DNA of 64,000 bases from an uncultured Spirochaetales bacterium (GCA_944393005.1 CALXYO010000001.1:124001-188000), one strand, 5' to 3'. Numbered from the stretch's first letter, positions 1 through 8,454 are shown. Translations and numbers: made by a program. The notes: generated by a model not told the origin, from the letters alone.

Positions 1-231
1 CTTTGCAAGAAGATCATCCTCGATTTCCTTGAGGATATCAGCCGGTTCATTATAATGGGCATAGAATGTATTGCGGTTGACACCTGCGGCCTCGCACAGT
101 TCGGTTATCTTTATCTCGTCATATGAACGTTCCTTGAGAAGATCAAGCATTGTCTTCTTCAGTTTGTCGATTGTCCTGACGACCCTTGCGTCCTTCTTTG
201 TTCCGCTTTTCCGCTTACCGCTTTCTTTCAT
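1..231 (-). CDS. TetR/AcrR-family transcriptional regulator, N-terminal part (runs off the window start)
   Basis: The minus strand reads from an ATG at 229-231 to the window edge without a stop, giving 77 residues. A basic N-terminal tail is followed by a TetR-type helix-turn-helix in which ITELCEAAGVNRNTFYAHY is the recognition segment. This domain binds operator DNA and normally responds to a ligand in the C-terminal half, which lies outside the window, so the ligand is unknown. A GAGG sequence 7 nt before the ATG can serve as ribosome binding site. The gene is divergent from ssrA. The family call is firm and the target is unknown. Confidence 0.8.
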   Translation of the reverse strand, partial: MKESGKRKSGTKKDARVVRTIDKLKKTMLDLLKERSYDEIKITELCEAAGVNRNTFYAHYNEPADILKEIEDDLLAK

Positions 232-286
232 TCAGCTGCCTCAGCCTCTTAGCCTACTCTATGAGACAAGTGTTTGCAATCTGTAC

Positions 287-315
287 TTGCCTTTAAACGG
301 ACATTTTGTTAAATT
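287..315 (+). promoter_or_regulatory. Probable ssrA promoter
   Basis: TTGCCT (287-292) and TAAATT (310-315) are separated by 17 nt. A transcript would start about 15-20 nt before the mature tmRNA 5' end at 340, leaving a short leader for RNase P to remove. The match to sigma-70 consensus is moderate. Confidence 0.45.
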
Positions 316-339
316 TATTCTGCTTTCAGACAGCGAAAC

Positions 340-713
340 GGGGGTGTTCCAGTTTCGACTGCCGGCAGAGCAGGCTTGAGACTGCAGGCCAAGCGACAAC
401 TTGTAAAACTATCACCAAAATTAAATGCAAAGAAAGAAGACGAATACGTCTCTGACGAAGCACTCGCTCTCGCTGCTTAAGCAGTGTTTTTAGAGCACGG
501 CGTTGAAGGTGCTGATCCTAACCCGAGACTGTCCGACACCAACAGGGTCTTGCCTCTTTCCAGTTGCCGGGGCTGAGGGACACTAAGGCAAATACCGTAC
601 AGGTGCGTTGGCAGCATTACGTTACCGGTATGGGAAAAATTAAAATGCGGCTAAGCTCTGTAGACGTTTCAGGATGCCCCGGTAGGACAGGAGTGCGATT
701 CTCCTCACCTCCA
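340..713 (+). ncRNA. ssrA: tmRNA (ssrA)
   Basis: tmRNA rescues stalled ribosomes and tags the unfinished protein for proteolysis. The 5' end GGGGGTG (340-346) pairs with CACCTCC (706-712), with one G-U pair, to form the tRNA-like acceptor stem. A713 is the discriminator base. The following bases are CTA, so the CCA end is not encoded. A T-arm with stem AGGAG/CTCCT lies at 689-705. The tag frame starts at the resume codon GCA (427-429) and ends at TAA (478-480), encoding AKKEDEYVSDEALALAA. The final ALAA matches the usual degradation signal, but at 17 residues the tag is longer than many. The T-loop reads TGCGATT, where TTCGATT is usual. Confidence 0.93.
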
Positions 714-721
714 CTACCTCA

Positions 722-756
722 AAAAGCCTCATTTTTGCATCAGAAATGAGGCTTTT
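722..756. terminator. Bidirectional rho-independent terminator between ssrA and sir2
   Basis: The arms AAAGCCTCATTT and AAATGAGGCTTT form a stem of about 12 bp around a short loop. T-rich sequence lies on the 3' side in both directions. It can end ssrA on the plus strand and the sir2-miaB-folD operon on the minus strand. Confidence 0.8.
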
Positions 757-774
757 CCATAATCAGGCTATGAC

Positions 775-1563
775 TCAGCTAATATGATGATCAAGGGCAG
801 TGAAGAACTGCTCAAGGTCGGTGAATGTCAGCACTGCATCCTTGTCCTGACTTGTCGGCTGTGCATTGACGATCACGATCTTTCCCCCGTTGTAACGGGT
901 AAGCTGCGGGAAAGCCGCAGCAGGATAGACGGTAAGCGAGGATCCCAGCACAAGAGTCAGGTCTGCCTGAGAGAATGTTATCTCGGCACGCTTGAGCACA
1001 TCTGATGAAAGGCTTTCACCATAGAAAACTATGTCGGGCTTTATCAGGCCGCCGCAGGTTCTGCATCGCGGAACCTCACCGCTTCTGACGACCGGAGCAA
1101 TCTGGTCATATGTATAGTATGCATTGCAATTCGTGCAGTACGCACTTCTGGCAGAACCGTGCAGTTCATATACTTTCCGGCTTCCGGCCCTCTGGTGCAT
1201 GAAATCTATGTTCTGTGTGAATATTCCACCAGGCAGCATCCCCTTCTCTTCCATCTTCGCAAGAGTATAATGGACAATGTTCGGTTCATAATCCTCAAGA
1301 TGATACCAGACGCTTTCCGCCCAGCGGTAGAAGATATCGGGATGGGAATAGAAATAGTCTATTGAAAGGATTTCCTCAACACTCATTCCGTCATAGTCAT
1401 GGGTGTACACACCGCCTTTACCGCGGAAATCAGGAATGCCGGAAAGTGTTGACACTCCGGCACCTGTGAAAACGGCGGTCTTTTTCGATGAATCCAGTAT
1501 CTTCAAGAATTCACTGAATTTCCTTTCAAACACTTCAGTCTTTTCCCGATATTCACCTTTCAT
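775..1563 (-). CDS. cobB: NAD-dependent protein deacylase, Sir2 family
   Basis: Sirtuins remove acyl groups from protein lysines using NAD+, releasing nicotinamide and O-acyl-ADP-ribose. The 262-residue protein has the NAD-binding GAGVS and GIPDFRG motifs near residues 35-50 and a TQNID motif. The catalytic His lies in YELHGSA. Four zinc cysteines sit in CTNC and CRTC. GSSLTVYPAA is the Rossmann GSS motif. The length fits a minimal bacterial sirtuin. It is the last gene of the folD-miaB-sir2 operon and its start overlaps the miaB stop by 4 bp, so translation is probably coupled. A role in acyl-lysine control of metabolism is inferred from the family. Confidence 0.93.
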   Translation of the reverse strand: MKGEYREKTEVFERKFSEFLKILDSSKKTAVFTGAGVSTLSGIPDFRGKGGVYTHDYDGMSVEEILSIDYFYSHPDIFYRWAESVWYHLEDYEPNIVHYTLAKMEEKGMLPGGIFTQNIDFMHQRAGSRKVYELHGSARSAYCTNCNAYYTYDQIAPVVRSGEVPRCRTCGGLIKPDIVFYGESLSSDVLKRAEITFSQADLTLVLGSSLTVYPAAAFPQLTRYNGGKIVIVNAQPTSQDKDAVLTFTDLEQFFTALDHHIS

Positions 1564-2846
1564 TTCACCAGTTCTCCGATATAGGTATTGCCTTTAAGTC
1601 TGTTTGTTCTGAGAGTAACTATATCACCGGTTTTTATTCCTGTGTCACCCGGATTGAAAGTAATCATCTCATTGTGCGCATTCCTGGCAAGGAAAAGAGA
1701 CTTGTCATCGCGTGTGACACCGGTAACCACGGCACGGCTGATCATGCCGACCCGCTTTGTCTTCAGCTCAGAGGCCCTTTTAAGCTGCTCGCTGATAAGA
1801 CGTTCAAGACGGGCGACCTTTTCTTCATCGCTGAGCTGCTCGCTCATCGAAGCGGCAGGTGTGCCTTCCCTGACATTGTAATAATACATGAATGCCTCGA
1901 TGGGAGAAAGATATTCCATTGCAGAAAGCGTGTCCTCATACTCTTCCTCACTCTCACTGGGGAACCCGACCATGACATCAGTTGAGAATGTGAGGCCTTC
2001 GATCTTCTCCCTCATGTTGTCCACAAGTGAGAAGAACTTCTCCCTTGTCGTCTTTCTGTTCATGAGCTGGAGTATTCTCGTGTTTCCAGACTGCATGGGC
2101 AGATGGATGTGCTTGCATACCCTCTCCACACGGGCTATCACATCGATAAGCTCCGGCGAGAAATCCTTCGGGTGCGGAGAATCAAAGCGGACGAACTCGA
2201 TGTTGTCAAGATTGCGGCAGATCTTTGTAAGCAGCTGGGGAAAAACAGTGCCGTTGTAATTATATGAATTCACATTCTGACCAAGCAGGGTGATCTCCTT
2301 GACGCCTTTTGCATCAAGTGCCCTCACTTCATTGACAATCTCATCCACAGGACGTGAAATTTCCCTTCCTCTCACATAAGGCACGATACAGTATGAACAG
2401 AAATTGTTGCAGCCGTTCATTATCGGAACATAGCTTGAGAAATCGCCTTCATTGTAATAGCTTGACATGAACCTGTATTTCTCCTCACTTTCAAGCCCGT
2501 TGCCCTGAAGGTATGTCACGATATTCATTTTCTCATTCGTGCCGATGACAGCATCGACATACGGAGCCTCGGCAAGCAGCTCATCCTTTAGCCGCTCGGC
2601 CATGCATCCGGTGACTATTATCGTAAGAGGATGAACATCCTTCTTTATGTGATGATAGAAAGAAAGACGGCCCCAGATCCTGTTCTCGGCACTTTTCCTT
2701 ACAGAACATGTATTGAGAATGACTGCATCTGCAATTGCTGAATCCTCTGTTTTTGTGAAACCTGCACCCCTAAGTAGGATGTCAAGGGCATTTCCTTCTG
2801 CCATGTTGAGCTGGCAGCCGTATGATTCCAGAATATAGTTTTTCAC
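1560..2846 (-). CDS. miaB: tRNA-2-methylthio-N6-dimethylallyladenosine synthase MiaB
   Basis: MiaB is a radical-SAM enzyme that adds a methylthio group at C2 of i6A37 in tRNAs reading UNN codons. The 428-residue product starts with the UPF0004 domain, whose three cluster cysteines are in YGCQLN, LNTCSVRK and VTGCMAER. The radical-SAM site CNNFCSYC follows at about residue 147, and a C-terminal TRAM RNA-binding region ends near KGNTYIGELVK. The length is normal for the family. It overlaps folD upstream and sir2 downstream by 4 bp each, consistent with one translationally coupled transcript. Confidence 0.95.
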   Translation of the reverse strand: MKNYILESYGCQLNMAEGNALDILLRGAGFTKTEDSAIADAVILNTCSVRKSAENRIWGRLSFYHHIKKDVHPLTIIVTGCMAERLKDELLAEAPYVDAVIGTNEKMNIVTYLQGNGLESEEKYRFMSSYYNEGDFSSYVPIMNGCNNFCSYCIVPYVRGREISRPVDEIVNEVRALDAKGVKEITLLGQNVNSYNYNGTVFPQLLTKICRNLDNIEFVRFDSPHPKDFSPELIDVIARVERVCKHIHLPMQSGNTRILQLMNRKTTREKFFSLVDNMREKIEGLTFSTDVMVGFPSESEEEYEDTLSAMEYLSPIEAFMYYYNVREGTPAASMSEQLSDEEKVARLERLISEQLKRASELKTKRVGMISRAVVTGVTRDDKSLFLARNAHNEMITFNPGDTGIKTGDIVTLRTNRLKGNTYIGELVK

Positions 2847-3727
2847 TTTTCAACCTCAAATCTTTTCTCGGCGGCAATAAGAGTGTTGTCCATAAGCATG
2901 GTGATCGTCATCGGACCGACGCCTCCGGGAACAGGTGTTATGTATGATGCAATCTCCTTTATGGCGGAATAATCGCAGTCCCCAACAAGTCTCCAGCCTC
3001 TTTCCCGAGTCTTGTCCTCAACCCGGTTGGTGCCTACATCGATTACCACAGCACCGGGGGCAACCATGTCAGAAGTCAGTGTGTGCACATGGCCTGCAGC
3101 AACTATGATGATGTCGCTGGAGAGCGTTATTTCCTTGAGATTCCTTGTATGCGTGTTGCATACAGTTACGGTTGCATCCCTTCCTTTCTGCATCAGGAGG
3201 CTCGCAACAGGCTTGCCGACAAGATTGCTTCTTCCTATCACGCAGACCTTCTTCCCGTCCGTTGGAATCTTGTAGTAATCAAGCAATGCAAGTATCCCCT
3301 TGGGAGTACAGGAAATAAAACTCTCTTTCCCCATAAGTGTCAGCCCGGCATTGACAGGATTCAGACCGTCAACATCCTTGGACGGATCAATTGCCTGCAT
3401 CACCTTGTCATCATCAATCTGATCAGGAGTCGGAAACTGAACCAGAATCCCGTCAACCCTTTCATCCTTGTTTAGCTTGTCAACAAGAGAGAGAAGCCCT
3501 TCCTCGCTTGTGTTTTCATCCAGAGTGTAATCAAGATGTTCAAAGCCCATTTCCTCGCATGCGGTTTTCTTGCTGCTCACATAGCTTATGCTTGCCGGAT
3601 CATTACCGACCAGGACAACCGCGAGACAGGGTTTCTTTCTCGAATATGTGTAGAATCTGCTTGTTTCCGTTTTGATGCGCTGTCTGTAGAATTCAGCGAC
3701 TTCCTTTCCGTTTATTCTTACTGCCAT
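2843..3727 (-). CDS. folD: Bifunctional methylene-THF dehydrogenase / methenyl-THF cyclohydrolase FolD
   Basis: FolD interconverts 5,10-methylene- and 10-formyl-tetrahydrofolate with NADP, supplying one-carbon units. The 294-residue protein shows the catalytic lysine in SYVSSKKTA, the substrate loop VDGLNPVNAG, the nucleotide-binding GRSNLVGKP and the C-terminal signature PVPGGVGPMTITMLMDNT. It is the first gene of the operon with miaB and sir2. The six bases before the ATG (GATGAC) contain no Shine-Dalgarno sequence, and a -10 box abuts them, so the mRNA is predicted to be leaderless. No other in-frame start with a ribosome binding site is better placed. Confidence 0.95.
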   Translation of the reverse strand: MAVRINGKEVAEFYRQRIKTETSRFYTYSRKKPCLAVVLVGNDPASISYVSSKKTACEEMGFEHLDYTLDENTSEEGLLSLVDKLNKDERVDGILVQFPTPDQIDDDKVMQAIDPSKDVDGLNPVNAGLTLMGKESFISCTPKGILALLDYYKIPTDGKKVCVIGRSNLVGKPVASLLMQKGRDATVTVCNTHTRNLKEITLSSDIIIVAAGHVHTLTSDMVAPGAVVIDVGTNRVEDKTRERGWRLVGDCDYSAIKEIASYITPVPGGVGPMTITMLMDNTLIAAEKRFEVEK

Positions 3728-3733
3728 GTCATC

Positions 3734-3762
3734 TTTATATTGAAAAATCAGGAAATTTACAA
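3734..3762 (-). promoter_or_regulatory. Predicted leaderless promoter of folD-miaB-sir2
   Basis: On the minus strand TTGTAA (3762-3757), a 17-nt spacer and TATAAA (3739-3734) are followed by only 6 nt before the folD ATG. Transcription starting 6-8 nt after the -10 box would begin at the start codon. Confidence 0.6.
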
Positions 3763-3888
3763 TTCATGAATGGAGAGACAAAGGTCATGATGATTTATAA
3801 GAACAAATAATATAATGAAATAATGAAACATCTGCATATCTGCAGTGTGTAATTTATGTGCAATTGAGGCTGAAAGCCAACTATTCTT

Positions 3889-3917
3889 TAGACTTTTATG
3901 TGTTTTTCGGTTATATT
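3889..3917 (+). promoter_or_regulatory. Predicted leaderless promoter of the outer-membrane protein gene
   Basis: TAGACT (3889-3894), a 17-nt spacer and TATATT (3912-3917) end 7 nt before the ATG at 3925. No Shine-Dalgarno sequence is present. The intergenic stretch 3763-3888 shows nothing else recognisable. Confidence 0.5.
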
Positions 3918-3924
3918 CTGACTT

Positions 3925-4536
3925 ATGAAAAAGAGAACAATGATTATCACATTAGTGCTTCTTGCCATACTGTCATGCATGCCTGCATTCAGTGCAACGT
4001 ATTATGACAACGGCAGCCAGCGTTTCACTATAACAGCTGGTGTGAACTTTCCTATTTCAACTACGCTGTTTGATGAGAATCATACCTATGTTGGTTCTGG
4101 GTATGGTGGAAACAAAACAGGTTTCACTCTTCTCGGAGGCTATGGTTCACTTACATATCAGATGTTTGTAAATCCATACTTCGCACTCGGTGGTGAAATC
4201 GGATATGGCTTCAATTATTATGTTGATGATGCTCTGCTCACCAATGTTCCGATGCAGTTCAAGGTATCATTCATTCCGCTTCAGGGAACAATTGAAATTC
4301 CTCTTTCGCTTGGTGCTGGTTTCTCTTATATGTCTGTCTCTGACGGTGGTGCATACATGCCCTTCTTCCTTTCATTTGAGACAGGTCTCGACTGGTACAT
4401 CACAGACAACTGGGGTATCGGAGTAAAGTCAGGGTTATGGGTGATTCCTGAACTTTATTTTGACAGCAGCAGGTCATATCAGAACGCACTTCAGACATTC
4501 ATACCACTGACACTTTCAGTAACATACAGACAATAA
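3925..4536 (+). CDS. Small outer-membrane beta-barrel protein with signal peptide
   Basis: The 203-residue product begins with a Sec signal peptide: MKKR, a hydrophobic stretch, then a likely signal peptidase I site after MPAFSA near residue 24. The rest alternates polar and aromatic/hydrophobic residues in short strands rich in Gly and Tyr (for example LTYQMFVNPYFALGGEIGYG), as expected for a barrel of about 8 strands. This resembles OmpW/OmpA-like barrels, but no specific family signature was recognised and the function is unknown. The TAA at 4534-4536 is followed directly by an 11-G tract and a lipoprotein gene, so the two are probably co-transcribed. The mRNA appears leaderless. Confidence 0.72.
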   Translation: MKKRTMIITLVLLAILSCMPAFSATYYDNGSQRFTITAGVNFPISTTLFDENHTYVGSGYGGNKTGFTLLGGYGSLTYQMFVNPYFALGGEIGYGFNYYVDDALLTNVPMQFKVSFIPLQGTIEIPLSLGAGFSYMSVSDGGAYMPFFLSFETGLDWYITDNWGIGVKSGLWVIPELYFDSSRSYQNALQTFIPLTLSVTYRQ

Positions 4537-4538
4537 AT

Positions 4539-4549
4539 GGGGGGGGGGG
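4539..4549 (+). repeat. Homopolymeric G tract (11 G)
   Basis: Eleven consecutive G follow the stop codon of the barrel protein and end 8 nt before the ATG at 4558. The tract doubles as the only G-rich ribosome-binding candidate for the lipoprotein gene. An ATG at 4537 runs into it and would encode a GGG-containing N-terminal extension in the present length state. Such tracts are slippage-prone. Confidence 0.95.
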
Positions 4550-4557
4550 TAACAGAA

Positions 4558-5652
4558 ATGAGAAAAATATTCATTCCAGTTCTTACGTTTTTAATGCTTA
4601 TATCCTTCGTCTCATGCAATCTTGACAATAACGGTATTCTCTGGACCGGTGTGAACCGTTATCCATCGGATGATAAAGACAGGAACTTTATCGGATACAG
4701 AACAGGTAAGCTCTACTACACAACAGTAGATGGCCTTTCTGAATTTGATCCTTCCAATGAAAGTTCAAATTCAGAACATGTTATAAGCGGTGATCATATT
4801 TTTATCAATAATTCTCATGACCGGGCATGGATTTCGGGAAATAAAATTGTTTATATCAATGATTATGTTCCTTCTGGTGGCAACATTAATCATCAGGATT
4901 ACTACATCTATAATATTGACGACAATTCTTTAAAAAATATTTCAAAGCCAAATCTTGGAGAATCTGTTGACAGAATCATAAGTACTTTTGTTAGTGCTGA
5001 CAGCAAACAGATGTTGGTTGGAAGTAACGGAACTTTCAACAAAATTCAAATCTTTGAAGCTGTGCTTGATGATAATGATCAGTTAAAATTAATAACAATT
5101 GGAAATGTTATTGAAAACTTTGTTGATGAAATGAACGGACTTGTCTGGTTTGAAGAAAATAACAAATTAAATTTTAAATATCTGAACACTGCTGTAACTT
5201 TTAACGATTCAACAGGTAAAACAGTTAATTTCTGGATCGATAATGACGATAATGATGGTGATCAGATAAGATCTGTAACAGTTAATGACAATAAAATGAC
5301 TGTTCTACGTTACTATGACGGATATGTTTATATTTACGAAGGAACAATAGAGGGATCTGCAATAGCGTTGAAACAGGTTAAAAGTTTTTCCGAAGATCTT
5401 AGTACTGTCCCATCTTTTATACATGATAACAAGCTTTATTTCCTCAAGTACAATTCAGCCAGATCTTCTGAGCTTTATATTGTAAATCTTGATGATTACT
5501 CTGCAAACAGTTATACAACAGATGTGGCAGGCTTACGTGCTGAAGCATTCTTCTTAGCTGATAACAATGTATTTATTCTTACTAAAGATAAAGGCGTATT
5601 CAGAATAGATGAAACTTCAGTAACTCCTGTTCCTGATTTGAGAAGACGCTGA
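4558..5652 (+). CDS. Predicted lipoprotein, AT-rich, function unknown
   Basis: Starting at ATG 4558, the 364-residue product has a lipoprotein signal peptide (MRKIF, hydrophobic core, lipobox-like ISFVSC near residue 20), so it is probably lipid-anchored in the envelope. The mature part is Asp/Asn-rich with repeating aromatic blocks such as KLYYTT, KIVYIND, YVYIYEG and KLYFLKY spaced 40-60 residues apart, which suggests a beta-propeller. The family was not recognised. The alternative start at 4537 adds seven residues encoded through the G tract and would spoil the signal peptide, so 4558 is preferred. The gene is visibly more AT-rich than its neighbours. It is followed by a strong terminator. 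Confidence 0.75.
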   Translation: MRKIFIPVLTFLMLISFVSCNLDNNGILWTGVNRYPSDDKDRNFIGYRTGKLYYTTVDGLSEFDPSNESSNSEHVISGDHIFINNSHDRAWISGNKIVYINDYVPSGGNINHQDYYIYNIDDNSLKNISKPNLGESVDRIISTFVSADSKQMLVGSNGTFNKIQIFEAVLDDNDQLKLITIGNVIENFVDEMNGLVWFEENNKLNFKYLNTAVTFNDSTGKTVNFWIDNDDNDGDQIRSVTVNDNKMTVLRYYDGYVYIYEGTIEGSAIALKQVKSFSEDLSTVPSFIHDNKLYFLKYNSARSSELYIVNLDDYSANSYTTDVAGLRAEAFFLADNNVFILTKDKGVFRIDETSVTPVPDLRRR

Positions 5653-5674
5653 TTGGTAATCAACTTCAACACTG

Positions 5675-5709
5675 TGGAGAATATGGCAATTCATATTCTC
5701 CATTTTTTT
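5675..5709 (+). terminator. Rho-independent terminator after the lipoprotein gene
   Basis: TGGAGAATATG (5675-5685) pairs with CATATTCTCCA (5692-5702) around a 6-nt loop and is followed by seven T. It ends the barrel-lipoprotein transcript against the convergent TetR gene. Confidence 0.88.
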
Positions 5710-6332
5710 CAACTTCTCAGAAGCCTCACAACTTCCTGATATGTAATATCGTAAACAGACAGTGTCGGATAATCGAAACCGGCAAAATCCATTGCCTTCT
5801 TCTGCTTGTCAGTCACGGCTGTATACGGGTAAATACCGAAAAGGAACGGGAAGAAAGAATAGATGAAAGATTCAATATCATCTGCCGTCATTGAGGGAAA
5901 GAACTTATGCACGCTCATTCTCACTTCATTGATGGCCTGTGCATAAAGTTTCTTGAATTCGACAAGCGATTCAAGCCGGCTGTTCTCCTCAATCTCAAAA
6001 TGATTCATTGAGACAAGTTTCAGAAGTTTTGGTCTTTTCTCAAGTGTATGGGCAAGAAGGGATGCGAACTCTTCAGCAGAAAGACTGTCATTCTTGTCCC
6101 TTATTTCCCTGATACATCTGCTGAGCTCCTGGTATTCCCTTCCAAGGAGAGCAAGGAAAATTTCCTCCTTGGTCTGGAAATAGTTGTAGATGGATGTTCT
6201 TGTGAAGGAAGTGACCTCCCCTATTTTCTGGATTGTCATTTCCCTGAAGCTCATCTTCTCATATAAAGACTCGCATGCGTTTATGATCTCATCCCTGCGT
6301 TTTGCAACAAGCGCGTCTGATCCCTTCGGCAT
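5709..6332 (-). CDS. TetR/AcrR-family transcriptional regulator
   Basis: The 207-residue product has an N-terminal TetR DNA-binding domain containing MTIQKIGEVTSFTRTSIYNY, followed by a helical ligand-binding region. That region contains the segments SFREM, EEIFLALLGREY and a C-terminal FSIYSFFPFLFGIYPYTAV-like stretch. The start is placed at the ATG at 6330-6332 because GGAG lies 8 nt upstream. A TTG two codons earlier is possible. It begins 2 nt after the stop of the phosphoribosyltransferase gene, so both are probably on one transcript. The regulated target and ligand are unknown. Confidence 0.85.
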   Translation of the reverse strand: MPKGSDALVAKRRDEIINACESLYEKMSFREMTIQKIGEVTSFTRTSIYNYFQTKEEIFLALLGREYQELSRCIREIRDKNDSLSAEEFASLLAHTLEKRPKLLKLVSMNHFEIEENSRLESLVEFKKLYAQAINEVRMSVHKFFPSMTADDIESFIYSFFPFLFGIYPYTAVTDKQKKAMDFAGFDYPTLSVYDITYQEVVRLLRS

Positions 6333-6334
6333 AC

Positions 6335-6952
6335 TCAATGCTCCAGAATGTCATGGAGGATGGTGCGCACTTCCTCATCATGATAGACTTCCTCGATCTC
6401 ATCATGGGTCAGTCCTATGAATTCATGACAGGTATAATGAATCCATCTCTCATCTTCAGGCTTTTCAAGCACATGCTTTCTGCAGTAATAGTCAGGCTGG
6501 ATCGGAAGCGGTTCCTCATGCTTGAATACCGGAACTTTGTAGTCATATACCGCCACCTTTATATCCTCTCTGGGAATACCGGCCTGCATCACAGTGTTCA
6601 CAAGTGCGTTGACTGTCATGCCGGTATCGAAAATATCATCAACAATGAGGACCTTCTGGCCTTTCTTAAGATTCTTCGGCGACCATGTCCATCCGTCAAT
6701 ATCGACATGTCCTGCATGATCCTTCACAAGATTGTAGCTTCTGGCCACGACAGCAGCATAGAATACCGGCGTCTTGCCTTGCTTGAGTGCAATAAGCTTG
6801 TAAAACTCACTCATAACGTTTGCCATATAAGCTCCGCCTCTGAGCGAATCATAGATCACATCAGGTACGAAACCGTCTTCCTTGTACATCCTGTATACAA
6901 GCTTCAGCGCTGCATCGCGGATCATGTCGCATGTGATAAATTCTTTTGACAT
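6335..6952 (-). CDS. Purine-type phosphoribosyltransferase
   Basis: The 205-residue protein has the PRPP-binding signature VLIVDDIFDTGMT near residue 100 and an early YDSLRGGAYMANVM segment resembling the loop that contacts pyrophosphate. This is typical of type I phosphoribosyltransferases such as hypoxanthine or xanthine PRTases, which join a base to PRPP during salvage. The base cannot be assigned from sequence alone. The ATG at 6952 is preceded by AAGAGGTT. The gene heads a two-gene unit with a TetR regulator, which suggests ligand-controlled expression. Confidence 0.8.
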   Translation of the reverse strand: MSKEFITCDMIRDAALKLVYRMYKEDGFVPDVIYDSLRGGAYMANVMSEFYKLIALKQGKTPVFYAAVVARSYNLVKDHAGHVDIDGWTWSPKNLKKGQKVLIVDDIFDTGMTVNALVNTVMQAGIPREDIKVAVYDYKVPVFKHEEPLPIQPDYYCRKHVLEKPEDERWIHYTCHEFIGLTHDEIEEVYHDEEVRTILHDILEH

Positions 6953-6985
6953 AGTTAACCTCTTGTGAAAATTCTAAGATATGAC

Positions 6986-8350
6986 TTACTGGTTTTGCAA
7001 GCTTATTTCCTTTTTCAGACGACTGAAAACGACCATTCTGACTGCTGTATAGGTTGCTATTCCCCCAATCACGTTGCTGATCGGCTCAGCCATGACAACA
7101 CCGTCAACACCGATGAAGTAAGGCAGTATTATGGTAAGAGGCACAACGATGATGACTTTCCTGAAAAGCGAGAAGAATACCGCCTGTTTCGCATAGCCCA
7201 GTGCAACAAAGGTCTGCTGTCCAGTCATATGGAACGACATGAAAATGAAGCCGAAGAAATAAACCTGAAGTGCATGCTGTGTCGCATTCATCAGTATGAC
7301 ATCACTTGTAAAGAGGTGGATGAATGGAAGCGGGAAAAGATAGAGAAGCGCCCATATTGCACCGGTATAGACAAGCATCATGACAAGAAGCACATTGCTG
7401 GACTGAAGAACTCTCTTCCCGTCTCCCTTACCGTAATTGTAGCTCATGACAGGGCTCGCACCGCCGGAGAATCCGTTTATCGGAGTTGAGAAGATTTCCC
7501 TTATCGAGTTGAGGATCGTCATCACACCGACATACAGATCACCGCCCCAGATGGCAGCACATTTGTTGCATACCAGCTGGACAATTGAATTCGTTGCTCC
7601 CATCGTGAAACCGCTTGTGCCGAGCAGACATATCTTAGAGACCCTTCTGCCTTCAAGACGCGTGAAACGCAGTTTTATGGGAAGATTCCTGCTTCTGAGG
7701 AATACGACAGCAAACACAGCGGAAAGCACCTGGCTTATCACTGTTGCGATGGCCGCGCCTCTGACACCGAAATCAAGAAGAAAGATGAATACAGGATCAA
7801 GAATTATGTTTGCTCCTGCACCTATGACAACTCCTATCATGCCTATGGAAGAATAGCCAAGTGCATTGATGAAAGGGGTCAACGTAAGCGAAACCAGCAC
7901 AGGGACGGAACCCAGTGCATATATCATGAGATATGACTCAGCATACGGGAAAGTCTGCTCGCTTGCACCGAAAAGATAGAGGATCGGCTCACAGAAGACG
8001 AACACGACGATTGTTATTATTATCCCGGTGATAATGGTAAGAGAGAATGATGCAGAAAGATATTTTTCAGCCTCCTCATTGTTTCCCTTTCCAAGTTCTA
8101 TCGCACAAAGAGGACCTCCTCCGTTTGATCCGTAGAGACGGGCAAACGCGGAAATGAGGGAAATGATCGGCAGACACAGTCCGACTCCAGTCAGGGCAAC
8201 TGCGCCAACTCCTTCCATATGGGAAATGTATATTCGGTCAACCTGGCTGTAAAGCAGATTCACGAGCTCTGCGACTATGAGTGGAAAAGATGAATACATG
8301 ATTGACTTTGTCACACTCTGATTCGAAAAGTCTGTCTGATGTATTTTCAT
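6986..8350 (-). CDS. MATE-family multidrug/cation antiporter
   Basis: The 454-residue polytopic membrane protein has about 12 hydrophobic segments arranged as two related halves. Features of MATE exporters include LYSQVDRIYISHMEGVGAVALTGVG near the N-terminus and GFSGGASPVMSYNYGKGD in the second half. These proteins expel cationic compounds using H+ or Na+ gradients. The start is placed at the ATG at 8348-8350, since GGGAGG lies 4 nt upstream. The adjacent ATG at 8353 leaves only 1 nt, and a long upstream extension of the frame has no ribosome binding site. It stands alone between two transcripts. The substrate is unknown. Confidence 0.9.
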   Translation of the reverse strand: MKIHQTDFSNQSVTKSIMYSSFPLIVAELVNLLYSQVDRIYISHMEGVGAVALTGVGLCLPIISLISAFARLYGSNGGGPLCAIELGKGNNEEAEKYLSASFSLTIITGIIITIVVFVFCEPILYLFGASEQTFPYAESYLMIYALGSVPVLVSLTLTPFINALGYSSIGMIGVVIGAGANIILDPVFIFLLDFGVRGAAIATVISQVLSAVFAVVFLRSRNLPIKLRFTRLEGRRVSKICLLGTSGFTMGATNSIVQLVCNKCAAIWGGDLYVGVMTILNSIREIFSTPINGFSGGASPVMSYNYGKGDGKRVLQSSNVLLVMMLVYTGAIWALLYLFPLPFIHLFTSDVILMNATQHALQVYFFGFIFMSFHMTGQQTFVALGYAKQAVFFSLFRKVIIVVPLTIILPYFIGVDGVVMAEPISNVIGGIATYTAVRMVVFSRLKKEISLQNQ

Positions 8351-8414
8351 CATTCCTCCCGTACGTATATGAGAAAGTCTTAATACAAAAAAAAGAAAAT
8401 GAAAATATGATTTG

Positions 8415-8442
8415 AAAAAAATCGGCCGGTATTTCCGGCCGT
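8415..8442 (-). terminator. Rho-independent terminator after map
   Basis: On the minus strand CGGCCGG-AAATA-CCGGCCG is followed by seven T. It closes the flavodoxin-ppiC-nusB-map transcript. Confidence 0.88.
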
Positions 8443-8454
8443 ATGTATTGTCAA

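Noticed and set aside
4537-4557. Lipoprotein start at ATG 4537
   Set aside because: It would place a Gly-rich stretch before the signal peptide. ATG 4558 gives a standard lipoprotein signal.
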